A DNA stretch of 64,000 nt from Marthasterias glacialis. Taxonomy: Eukaryota; Echinodermata; Asteroidea; Forcipulatida; Asteriidae. The DNA lies in contig OU452219.1 in assembly GCA_911728455.2 (NCBI GenBank), positions 17,016,397-17,080,396 of the forward strand, given 5' to 3'. Shown piece by piece: positions 35,086 to 46,000 of this stretch. A program made the position numbers and the translations under genes. The stretch's first letter is position 1; every line of letters begins with the position of its first letter. Under the pieces are notes generated by a model. The model was not told the origin of the DNA and did no database searches. It worked only from the letters and a program-made list of their open reading frames with translations.

Positions 35086-35409
35086 TAGTTTAGGGGTTAT
35101 GTTGAAATGATGACATTTGCACCTTTTGGAAACCCCTGGAGTTAAAAGTTTTAAAAGATGCTTTTGTGGCTACTAGAGAACTAGATCAGACAGCAGGATT
35201 TCTTAATATCTTAAGAAAAAACAGGTTCTTTGTCACCAGGCAGACATATAAAAAGTTCTAAATTCAGATGAACGTCTGAAGTTTCTCGTCCTTGACGTAC
35301 ACGTACTCTTGTCGACCAATTTTTAAACCGTGGTGGCAGAGCGCCAGTGGGGTACTTGATTATTTATGTTCAAAATGAAAAACCATTTCCGTTTCCAACA
35401 TTCATCTGT

Positions 35410-35883
35410 TCAGAAATCTGAATCATCATCGTCACTTTTTGTTACCGGACAAGGGAAGACTACTCTCATATTCCATTGTCCAACACAAACCATGCAATTT
35501 CTTCCTAACAGACTCCTGCTGAAGTACTCCTCAATCTTCTTTTCGGCTTTCCCGTCCACGAACAGTTCGTCAGTAATAAAATCAAGTTGGTCTGATGTCA
35601 GTGAGCAGTTGTCCCCATTGGTCTTCATTACATAATCAATTACAGCTTCAGTTTTCTGTTTGAAATTGATGACGGTAACTTGAAAGAAAATTGGATCTTC
35701 GTCGAAGCAACATTGATGGAAGTGAGAGTCAGGGGGAGTTCCGCACAATTTGCCCATGAGGCCAAATTGTTTGCCCTTGGCAGTAATCAGTCTGCCTTGA
35801 AATGAAACTCCAGGTGAGTCAAAACACAGCATGGCAACACCACTTTCAGTCCATTTCTTATCTTCAGATTCAGCCATGCTCAT
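35410..35883 (-). CDS. Unrecognised 157-aa protein, apparently single coding exon
   Basis: An uninterrupted frame from ATG at 35883 to TGA at 35412-35410; a second ATG three codons in could also be the start. It is one of the longest frames in the window outside low-complexity DNA and has balanced composition: soluble, no signal peptide or membrane helix. The middle contains GLMGKLCGTPPDSHFHQCCF and FFQVTVINFKQKTEAVIDYV; the end is a very acidic tail (KSDDDDSDF). Seven cysteines are present without an obvious zinc motif. I do not recognise the family and assign no function. It is head to head with NDUFB1 and convergent with SMIM12, fitting the strand alternation of the locus. A chance frame cannot be excluded. 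Confidence 0.6.
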   Translation of the reverse strand: MSMAESEDKKWTESGVAMLCFDSPGVSFQGRLITAKGKQFGLMGKLCGTPPDSHFHQCCFDEDPIFFQVTVINFKQKTEAVIDYVMKTNGDNCSLTSDQLDFITDELFVDGKAEKKIEEYFSRSLLGRNCMVCVGQWNMRVVFPCPVTKSDDDDSDF

Positions 35884-37910
35884 TTCCAGTTTCTATCAGC
35901 ATTTGCATCCCGATGACCTATCAAATTTACAAACACCACAATCACATTAATAATTGTCAAGTTATAAAAAAATTAACAAATTATGAATATGAAAAACATG
36001 CATTTGTTGCAATGCTATCCTGGAAAATATTTTTGATTATAAGTTTAATGTTAATTAATGGAAAATTACATGGAATAAAGTTTGTTGTAAGCCTCCATGC
36101 CTAATTTGAAGGCCAATTGACACAAACTACACGTACCAAAAGTTTATCGAAGTTTTTATCGGTCTGGTTGCTGTACCCCGATAAGTGACATAAAATTAGC
36201 TATACACTCTTTTAGGTGGGTACCATTCTACTATCCTGTATGCGTGCTCTCTAGCTAGCTCTGTGTGTGTGTGTGTGTTGTTCGAAGTGCTCATTTTACC
36301 GGCCGAACCGAAAAGTTAGAAATTTAATTCCCGCTGGCTTCAGATGAGATAGGCCCCTACCTGACGATATCTACACGATTGTCATTTCAGGTAAATTTTG
36401 TTATACCTTTGTTACAATATAGTACCTTAAAAATGTGTTAGTAATGGCCTGCTCGTTCGATGTGGTGAGTGCACTTCCTCTCGTCGTCTTCGAGTCGCTT
36501 AGGTAGTGGGGGCTAGTGGGCTAGTGTAGTACTAGTAGTACTCTAGTAGTACTACTAGTGTAGTATAGTAGACTAGTAGTAGTACATACAAAGTGCAGAG
36601 CATTGAATGTACGCATCAAAGACGACCTCCCAATGTGATTTCAACTTTATTTAAGATAATCATGGAGGAAGGAAAAAAATGCACAAAATTATGTTAATGT
36701 GTACTATTTAGTTTACTAACGATTATTTTGTAATATTCTTGTTGTTAAACTTACATGTAGTTAATGTTATTTTAGTGTAGAATTAGAATACATTGCAAGG
36801 CTCTAGGAGTCCAGATGAAAAAATCTGAAGTGAAAGTCTATCATCGATGGGAAACTTTTGAAGGGAAGGGGAACCAAGGCCAATACTCCCAATACATTGC
36901 GATGATCATAATCCTCCATCCTCCCATGGAGGTAGGTAGAATGATCTTTCCGACAGTAGTAACTGTAGGCTGGAAGCATGCAGAGACGCATGTAGTGCCG
37001 ATAAAGATGGTGATGCAATTAATGTTACGCAACAAAAAGAAAAAAAAAAGTACCTGGCCTGTATGCCTTGTTCTTGAAAGGGCAAGGGCACCGAGGCATT
37101 TCCTCCATGGTAAAGGGCACCTCTATGAGGAAATAGTAAATTTCTGTTGGGCATGGAGGCAATTGCATCTGTTAACCAGTTGAAACCAGATGGCGTCAAT
37201 ACACATAAATGTTTCCCCTGCCTGGAAATGGGAGGTCGCCTTGCGACGCCATTTTGTAATTTCGGACCACCGGAACAAAGGTCGCGCGGTCATTCAACTG
37301 CGGAGCGTCACACACATGCTGTGTAACACTTCAATTCACCCACACAAGGACAAAAAAAGGTTGTGTGTTTTCTCGAGCAACAAAACAGAAGATCCAACAA
37401 AGAGAATGTTTGTTTTCTTGGCATTGTCAAGTCGGGTTTCTTTGTGCCAGCGGTACCCTCAAAAAAAAAAAAATATTCCGGGAATGCGGCCAATAGAATC
37501 CTGCCAGGGTGACAGGACAAAAAAAAAAGAATCCCGGCGGCAACTGTTTAAGTATCATGCCTGGATTAATCTTTGACTTAAAATAAAGTCTGCACTAGTG
37601 GCCACCAGCTGTTTAGTCCATGACATGATTATTGTTGAACTTGAAGGCACATGCTTGAGGTCATTAGTGTACTACATTGGTATTCAAGAGTTCACTATGC
37701 CATGTGGAAGCAGCGTGGAAGCTGTTGTAAGAGTAAGTTTTTGTACAGAATAGTAGATCATGTGACCTTAATCTGATTGACATGATTGATGTGTACAGGT
37801 TAACACTCATTTACATTCTCAGGTTAAGATTTTAACCCCTTTGTAATGTTTTAGTTTTCCGTGAGCATTTTGCTTTTCTTATTATTTTGTGACAGACTTC
37901 CAAGTGAACA
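35884..37910. promoter_or_regulatory. Divergent spacer, orphan gene / NDUFB1, with NDUFB1 promoter candidates
   Basis: Two CpG-bearing patches stand out: 36296-36345 (CCGGCCGAACCG) and 37230-37300 (GGTCGCCTTGCGACGCCATT, GGTCGCGCGGTCATTCAACT). The second holds GACGCCATTTTGT and lies just after AGATGGCGTC (37192); both resemble YY1 sites, which are frequent in promoters of nuclear genes for mitochondrial proteins. An intron acceptor (TTTTGTGACAG) ends at 37894, so NDUFB1 has at least one upstream untranslated exon. A (GT)n tract lies near 36265-36278, a TAG-rich tract at 36500-36590, and a repeat fragment related to 54728-54900 at about 37060-37170. Confidence 0.45.
36500..36590. repeat. Low-complexity TAGTAG/ACTAGT tract
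   Basis: Degenerate CTAGTAGTACTAGTAG-type sequence, partly self-complementary. Confidence 0.75.
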
Positions 37911-38084
37911 ATGGTTCTACAACTTGTCAGGAACTACTGGTGGGTAACCGTCATGCCAGCAGCTTTAATGGTTGGTATGTACTTTGACAGAAGAGAGACA
38001 GAGAGGCTAAGTGGATGGAAGAACAAAACGGAACTGTACAAACGGGAGCTGAAGGAAGGAGAGGACCCATGGAAAGCTTATTAG
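37911..38084 (+). CDS. NDUFB1: NADH dehydrogenase 1 beta subcomplex subunit 1 (MNLL)
   Basis: An intact 57-residue frame with MVLQLVRNYWWVTVMPAALM, then VGMYFDRRETERLSGWKNKT and ELYKRELKEGEDPWKAY. Human NDUFB1 (58 aa in its short form) has the same layout: MVNLLQIVRDHW at the start, a membrane helix, then the YLDRK, DERLT, FRNKS and FKREL elements. It is an accessory single-helix subunit of respiratory complex I in the inner mitochondrial membrane, needed for membrane-arm assembly rather than catalysis. The hydrophobic segment spans about residues 9-24. The ATG follows a clear intron acceptor (GTGACAG at 37894), so the 5' UTR is spliced and the coding part sits in one exon. The gene is divergent from the orphan gene and convergent with NEK2. 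Confidence 0.88.
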   Translation: MVLQLVRNYWWVTVMPAALMVGMYFDRRETERLSGWKNKTELYKRELKEGEDPWKAY

Positions 38085-39794
38085 ATTTGACTATTGACTG
38101 AGCATGAATAACGATGTCGAGATCCAAGTAAATTCAAAACATGACCTGGTGGAAGTCCTGTGGCTCTCAATAGCTGGCGGGGAAAAACGATGTCGAGATC
38201 CAAGAAAATTCAGAACATGACCTGGTGCAAGTCCTGTGGCTCTCAACGACCAACCTGGTTGATACGACAAGCGTAACATCAGGACCTGGACCCAAGATCT
38301 TGTTGATTACAACACCAGTCTTTTCCCTCACATGTAACATGGATTTGTAGTGATCAACTCTCATGCAAAAGCAACAGATTCTAGTGCCCTGCGTTACATT
38401 GTTTTGTAATTTCATTTGCTGTATGAGCTCAAAGGGAAGTTAGTCTGGAAATTTGGAAGAAAAAAAACCCACCAATATAATTACAAACTAAGGGAGTCTT
38501 GCACCATAAAAATGTTGAAATTTTTGCAGTTTGAGACACAACTGTGGTTTGTAAACATGAATTTGTATTTCAAAATTCATGCACATGAAATTTATAATGG
38601 ACAAATCCTCAGATTTATCTTTGTCGGTGGTTAAAATGGAATTTGATTGCTCACTAATCTTATACATTAATCAGAAAGATCAGAGAAATCCTGCGATGTT
38701 ATCCATCCGTTAAAGGAATTGCATGTAAGCAAAATGTACTGTACATAGCAATTGAAAAAACAAAAAAAAACAAACAAAAAAACAAAAAACGAAAGTCAAA
38801 CACAAAGGACAATGTAAAATCCAAGTCTATTGTTAGAGTGATACTATTTACAAACCTTTTATTTGTAAATTTAGAGTTGTAAGTGTGCATTAAAATTAAA
38901 ACCAGTTAAAAAAAAACTTGTTTGCAAATAAACTATGTTTGATGCAACAAGATGCTGCAAAAAGAACCAATCGTTGAACCCTTAGCACAGGGGAAAAAGT
39001 AACCTTCGTTTTTATCTGCTGTGTGTTGTTGCCTGTACTGTACTGAAAAAGGAAATCAACAATTTCAAATGTGACATTTAAACACAAATGTTTTTCTCCC
39101 AGGAGTAGTGAAATAATAGACTTAAATACAATAGAAGATTTTATGATAATTTACTTAGGCTTTGCTATTGGAAGTCATGGAGCAAAAGACAAAGTTCATT
39201 CTTAATATTTGGGGGTTTTGTTTATGAAGCAAAACAATTAAACTAGAATGTTTGGATTTTGGAGGCAAACACTGACTGAGGAAACTTGCATGTAATAGTA
39301 TATTTCAGTTGTGTTGTGTTAGATGAAGGTTTGGAGTCTTCATCTTTTGTTTTCCAGTTTTCATAAATGTATCTTGAAATGGCAATAAAGGCAGTGATTC
39401 AAGGTAAAAACTTAATATTCTGTGCAGTTGTGAAAATTAAGTACATTGATTTCCGTAAGGTTTGTTTTGCAATTATATACACAATAACCTTTTCCATAGA
39501 AAGTGATCATCAAATTTGTAAAGTTTTACATTTTATGAACAAGCTACAAATGTACATGTACAACTTTGGTGTATTTACATTATTGTTTTTAAATAAAAAG
39601 AGTCTTTTAAAAAACGGTCACTCAACACACACATCAAAGCTGAAAAGAAATCATCCCATCTGACTAAGTGCAACTTATGATTGACCCTTCTGAAGCCTTC
39701 AATAAAATTCAGGCTTTTCGTCTATTTCTATCTCTCTTGACATTGTCCGCAAAAGCTACGCCACAGATATTGGGTACGAGAAGCGGGAAAAATC
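38085..39794. other. NDUFB1-NEK2 convergent spacer
   Basis: Holds the NDUFB1 3' untranslated region with a duplicated 60-bp segment, an A-rich stretch near 38757-38792 and the NEK2 3' region. No further gene is seen. Confidence 0.5.
38111..38246. repeat. Duplicated 60-bp segment in NDUFB1 3' region
   Basis: ACGATGTCGAGATCCAAG ... AGTCCTGTGGCTCTCAA occurs at 38111-38170 and 38187-38246 with a few substitutions and a 16-bp spacer. It begins 27 bases after the NDUFB1 stop codon. Confidence 0.9.
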
Positions 39795-40054
39795 TCAGCG
39801 CATCATGTTCATTAACAGTTTGCTCTTGTACTTTGCCGTCTGTTCCTCCTTCTTCAATGCCAGGCTCCTCATCTTGGCCTTGTACAATCTATCCTTCAGT
39901 TGGGCCGTCTTCCCTCTGTCATGCTTCTCAGTTACAAGGTTAGAGTCCGTGGCCTTCTTCGGTGGTATGTTCTCTTTCCCAGGTGCAAGAGGAGCAAAGT
40001 GGACCCTCTTGGGTGTTGTGCCAACCTTACCAGGGTGGGTGTCGTCATGAAAGT
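39795..40054 (-). CDS. NEK2: NEK2 exon 8: RVHF, KEN box and MR tail
   Basis: Encodes DFHDDTHPGK, then TPKRVHFAPLAPGKENIPPK, and ends KSKLLMNMMR-stop (TGA at 39797-39795). The PP1-docking, KEN and Met-Arg elements of NEK2A all sit in this exon. The acceptor is CATCTCTTCAG, phase 1. Confidence 0.92.
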
Positions 40055-43000
40055 CTGAAGAGATGAAGTTTGAAAAGGTCGGTTAATCTCTTAATAAATC
40101 ACTACAAATTATACATACTCAATGCAACATAAAGAAATAAAATCATTTTTAGCTGCAAAGATTACCAGACCGTGGTTGGAGCTTGTGGTTGCCTATGGAA
40201 AATAGCTAAATATCGGATAACTACTACTTGATTAAAGTTTCAAGTTCGTTGAATTAAAACGCCAAATGGATTAGATTATTTGCTCATAATCAGTGTCAAT
40301 AGAACTTGAATATTAATGCCTCGGGAATTGGTACTATGCTAAATTGTAAATAAAAAGTTAGTTCGTGTATATTTTTGTTCCAATATGCAGCATGCCGAAT
40401 AAGTAAAATAAATCCTACTTCAAAACTAGGGAAACAATCAATTAAAGAGAGCCTAGCTAAAAGTGATAACAAAAGAGGACCTTCAACTTTTCCTGAAATG
40501 CATTTATTCTCATGAGAACAAAATGAACAAAGTTAATGTCTCGTACATATTTTAATTTTTCAAACACAATTTATAAAAAGATGTTTGAAATTGCTGAATT
40601 GAGTTAAATAATAATACATAAATATATAAATATATCAGATCACAGTTGGGTGACAAACTACTTCCCAGGTGACATCAATTTTTTTCCCCAGTTGAGCGAC
40701 TGAAAAGTGGATTTTTCTTAAATACATGTACAGCAAATAATTTTTTTTAAATACTAAACTTTAAACAAATTGTTCCTATCAAATGAATATCAGTTCCATT
40801 TAAGTTTCTAATGGATCAGCAATAAATTGACACTATACATATGTAGTAATGATATAACCTTATACTTGGTACAAAAATAATTTTAAATACTCTTAAATAT
40901 ATATTAAGCTTTACTTACAAACATTTCATAAAGAATTTGAGTTTAATGTAATAAACAATACATGTTAATGTGTACACTTTTTATCAAAAATAATGGTTTT
41001 GCCTAGAGGCAGTTTTGCAAGACATCTATATTTTCACAGGCAATGTCAAAACAGTTATGTTTTATACATACATTGATGTGTTTATTCACTGTAAACTCGG
41101 TACCTTCTCGAGTTCTGTGAAATCTACGGGCATATTACTCAGGTTGGATTTGAACCCACGACCTTTGCAGATCTAAAGCAGGTGTCTTAGCAACTAGACC
41201 ACCGAGATTGCCCAAATTTAACATCTATAGGTAATAGAACAATTCATCAATGCAGTTACTTTGCTCAAGTTACTTTTACCGACAGGCCAAATTTTTGTCG
41301 GTTTGAACAAATATCAAACAAATCAAACAAAAAACAACATCTCTTACGAATTTTGTAAAGAGTAGCAATCTTTTGTTGCTCATAATCAAATGTTTTCATA
41401 CTGATTTGAACAAAATAATTAGAAAAAGTACAGAATTTCAATAGTTAGTCCTTTGCCAGTACTATGTTTTACTGCCAGGTTTTGGTCATTTTTTGTCTTC
41501 ATAATGATTCAACAATGGAAGTCTACATAAATCAGGCCTCGATCTTAAGAAAAATGGGGGCAGGCCTTTGCTGGCCAAATCAGAGAAATTGTACAAGGGC
41601 ATGCTGGCCAAGTTGGTTGTGACAGTGCAATTTTTCTGGAGGGCATGCTGGCCAACTCGACAGGGCATGAGGCCAATGGCCTCGGTGGCCTCGGTTAAGA
41701 TCGAGGCCTGATAAATATGCAAAAATTACAGATAACCCTTAACCTCTCAATCTAAAGAGTTATGGAGCTACAGGAGGTTTGTGACACACAGGAGGGATGG
41801 GTTTTCTCCATCTCCTCAACTCATCATGAGCCATGGAGGAATAATCAGGGACAGTCAACTGACGAATACCTGAGCATTTACCTTTCTCTGTGCGCAGCTC
41901 CTTCACTCTATCATTAAGATTCAGTCTTGTCAACTGGTACTGGCTGAGTAACGTCTCGGCCCTGAGATAGGAAAACAAACAGATTTCAGCACCGGGAATT
42001 CATTGCCATCTCCTGCAGTGTAGCAAAACAGTGCAAACGCTTTCTGTAAACTACCCAAGTTGAAAAGTAAAGTGCCAACCTTGTCAGTTTCTCATCGGCC
42101 AGTTTCTCCCTGGTAGCCATCCTCTTATCCCTGGTGTCCAGCATCCTGGTTCTCTCCTCGAGGTGGTCCTCTCTCCGTCTCAATGACTCTTCTCTCTTCT
42201 TCAAGGCGTCCTCCCTTTTCTTCAATGCTTCTTCTCGTCTTTCAACGGCCTTGAGTAACTCGTGGTTTTTCTTGGAAGAATTATCATCTGACTGGCTGGG
42301 CGGACACTCTTTCTTTTGGACACATTGCTCTAGAATTCTTGGATGCTTCAGGATGTCATCAATAGATGGTCTCAGGACAGCCTAGCAGCATTGTAAAATG
42401 ACAGTTTTCATAAATTCCATCAAATTTATTAAAACAATTTAGGTGACAACTCGAGAGAATTTACCACCGGTTAAGTACCTCAACACCAAGTAACTTAAAT
42501 TTAGATGTGAACATCTGGTGCAGGCTACATTTAGTTTACAGTGTCAGGGCTCACGCTTAGCACTAGCCTGGCGTACATTGTCTAGTAAAAACCGCTATGG
42601 GCTAGTAAACACCACTTCTCAACTTGCCCTGTGGGCTACTAAAAACTGTGCAACTTACTTGTTTATAATGCTCATACTTCTTCCCTTTCAGATGAGAATA
42701 ATACATTTTAGAAATTCGTTAATTTATTTTGGAGTGTGTGACAATACATATTTCAAATTTGGGCAACAAAATCTTCCGGGGGCAAGTAAAATGCACAGTT
42801 TACTAGCCCATTGGGCTACTATACAAAAAGCTTAAGTGCAAGGCCTGAGTGTGTTCACATGAAATCACGTTCTTTCAATTACCCCATCTGTTGCTGTTGA
42901 ACAGTTATACTGTAAGCGATGATGCAGCCAATTATGCCAGAAACACGGGACTAACCCCTTTTCTTAGTGATAAGTGTAACTGGGTTCTTTTACATGCATT

Positions 43001-46000
43001 TCACAACACAGAGGACCTAAGGCTTTTTGTACCATCCAAACGATGAGACCCATTTATACAGCACCAATTTGGGGGGAAAAGTCCACAAGACCACAGGACT
43101 TGTAGTTCACAATTTATGGATCAGAATTTTTTCTTACAAGACCAAAAAAAAAAAAAAAACTAGGTTCTTTTATGTGCATTTCACAACACACAGGACCTAA
43201 GGCTTTACGTCCCATCCAAATGACTAAGCAATAATGGTTAAGTGTCTCGCTTAAGGACACAAGTGTCAAGACCAGGGCCCAATTTCATTGAGCTGCTTAA
43301 GCAGCAAATTGTGCATAACAAATTTCTGCTTAGCAAAATGAGCAGGATACCAGTCAGAGATGATACATGTAGAATGGTATTTTGACTGGTAACCTTATTC
43401 TGGTAAGCATGATTTTGTTGCGCTTAGCTACTTTTTGTGCTTAAGCAGCTCTATGAAATTGGGTCCAGGACATGAACCCAAACTTTGCTGATCAGAAACA
43501 CCAACGATTGAGCCCAGTGCACTACACTGCTCAGCCACGACAAGCCACCACAATTTACAGTGTCTTAACGTAAAATCACGTTTTTCAACTACCCAGTCTC
43601 TCCTTGTTGAGCAGATAATATCATATGAAAGAGATGATGTAATTTAATACTCACATTAGTTTTCAGCATTTTCGAGATGAGGTCGTTGAGTTCTGATGAG
43701 TACTGAGATGGCAATGGACGAAATTTGCCTTCCTTGATCTTCACTGCCAAGTTCTGCTGGTTAATGGCTGTAAACGGAGGGCTGAAATAAGGGCGAAAAA
43801 AAAAACCGCATTAATCTGAACTTCATTTGCTTTATGTGAAAGATACCACACAAGAAATGTTGTATGGTTTCAATGAATTTGCACAGTACCAAGTTTAGCA
43901 AGTATCGAGATGTCTCAACAACAAAAAGACAAGCACTTTTTACACCAGTTTGGTCAATCTGAAATTGTTTTACTGCAATGGTTAAGAAAAACATTGACAA
44001 AACTTGCGTAACTGTTCTGTTTAAACTTACCTTAACGAGCAGAGTTCATAAATAAGGCAACCAAGTGACCACATGTCAGACTTTTCATTGTAGGAACAAT
44101 GGTTCATTTGTTCCTAGAAAAAAAAAATAAGAAGAAAAAAGAAATTGAGAAATTGGAGTTATGCCAATTATGGCATGAAAGTAGGATGCAACACGACTCA
44201 AGATCTTTCAAATGTAAAACTGGAACAATGTTTGGGGTCTATTAGTATTTGAAAGGTAATTATTAAAACCTTGTTTGTACTGGGAACTAGATATCAAAAG
44301 GGCCCAATTTCATAAAACACCAAGATCCATCTTTTCTGAGGTGATTCGTTAATAGACCGTTCCGGCCTGTCAATCAAACTGTGCGCATTGACCAATTGGA
44401 TCACGCCTTTTGGTCATGTGACCTCGGTCAAACTCGGTCACACGTGCAGGTAAACGTACACAAAGGTGTGTGGGCGGGGCTTGTTGCCAAAGCCGGAACG
44501 GTCTATATAGCCACAGCGATTTGCATTGTGATATCACACTTTCCTTAGCTCTTTGTGAAACTGCGTCCAGAGCTCGATTTCGCAAAGCACAAAGATACCT
44601 CTTAAGATAACTTGTCAATATCACCATAGTGATTTGTACTGTGACATTACACTTTGCTTAGCAAGTACAATTGATTCATAGGTAAGCTCAATCTCAGCTT
44701 TTCGAGTGAAATTGAGCCCTGCACTAATTTATGATGCTTTAATGTTTAAGCTGTCATGACAATAGACCAATCCATTAAGCACCTCTCATCATAACAATAG
44801 ACCAATCCATTAAGCACCTCTCACCATAGCAACTGTCAATCAAAGGCACCAGTGTGGGTAGCATGTATGACATGTGCATCTCACTCTGCATCAGTGCATC
44901 ATGACACAAACTAAATTCAACATGCAGCAGTTCAAATAATGGCAGCATACATGTACTTACAATTTGTAACAGGATTTTTAATGAACGAGACTTTTGGGTA
45001 CTACATGTTCTTAGTTGTGAATGTTTATTGCATTCATGAGGTCTATTGGATAGAAGGAACTGGGACGGTAAGGGCTGATGGATTAGTCCACTTCAACAAA
45101 ATCTTGTCTGAAGTCACTTTTAGTTATATTGAACTACATGTATTTTAACTGTCCATAAGAAACAGGGCTATTGCAAGACTGTCAAACCTCAAGAGTGGTG
45201 GCATAACTGTTGGAAGCCTACTTTCGGAGTAAGACTGTAAAAAATTGATATTCCAAACTGTAGAACAGACTTACAGGTGACATGTAGTACGGTGTGCCAA
45301 CAAATGTCTTGGCAAAGCTGGTGTCATGCTGAAGTACCCTGGCCAGGCCAAAATCGCCGAGCTTGACATTGTGGATTGAGTCCAGAAAGACATTGGCAGG
45401 TTTAAGGTCACGGTGGAGGACGGCACTACCTTTAACTCGCTGTTGACACTCATGCAGAGCCAACGTGATCTGGCGAAGGATCTTCCAGGCAAAGTCTTCT
45501 TCTAGGTATTTCCTGTGGTAATGACATATGGGGGGATGAGCTTTTGCAAGAGTGCATTTGGAAGTAAACATCAAGAACTATGAGAACTGTGTGGGCAACA
45601 CTTAAAATGCAATTGCATGGATGCAGTGTAGATTGGTTCCCTGTCTTTATTTGTAAGGACTGAGGATAAAGACAGACAGACACCACTCTTACAAGCCCGA
45701 TGGATTCATTGAAGAGACCTGCAATGCCTCACTGCCTGCACATGCACCATAGCTACCAGACTAAAACTACACATGAGCGGATGTACGTGCACATAGCATT
45801 ATGGCATGCACAAATTAAAGAGGATGGGCCATGGTGATTGATGTTGACGTAATTGTTTAGTTTTCTGCTTTCTATAATTATTGCATCGAACAAACTTCTC
45901 TTTTGTGACATTAAATTGACTAAAGAAGTAATATTTGCAGGGAACTTTTACTCCTTTAACTAGCCCGTTGCCTAAATTTATCAAAATCCCAGACATGAGG

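Larger units (their letters stand above)
31240..35409. other. SMIM12 3' region and convergent spacer, repeats only
   Basis: Candidate SMIM12 polyadenylation signals lie at 31386 and 31489. The rest contains foldback elements (32364-32731, 34928-35085), a possible inverted-end unit at 31830-32050, a dispersed repeat (33000-33120, related to 11280-11480) and an old repeat near 34647-34830. I see no conserved coding exon. A 211-codon minus-strand frame (31696-32331) has no recognisable features and overlaps repeat-like sequence. Confidence 0.55.

Noticed and set aside
37190..37576. 128-codon plus-strand frame upstream of NDUFB1
   Set aside because: It overlaps the CpG-rich promoter candidate and A-rich stretches, shows no domain, and NDUFB1 has its own conserved start further on.
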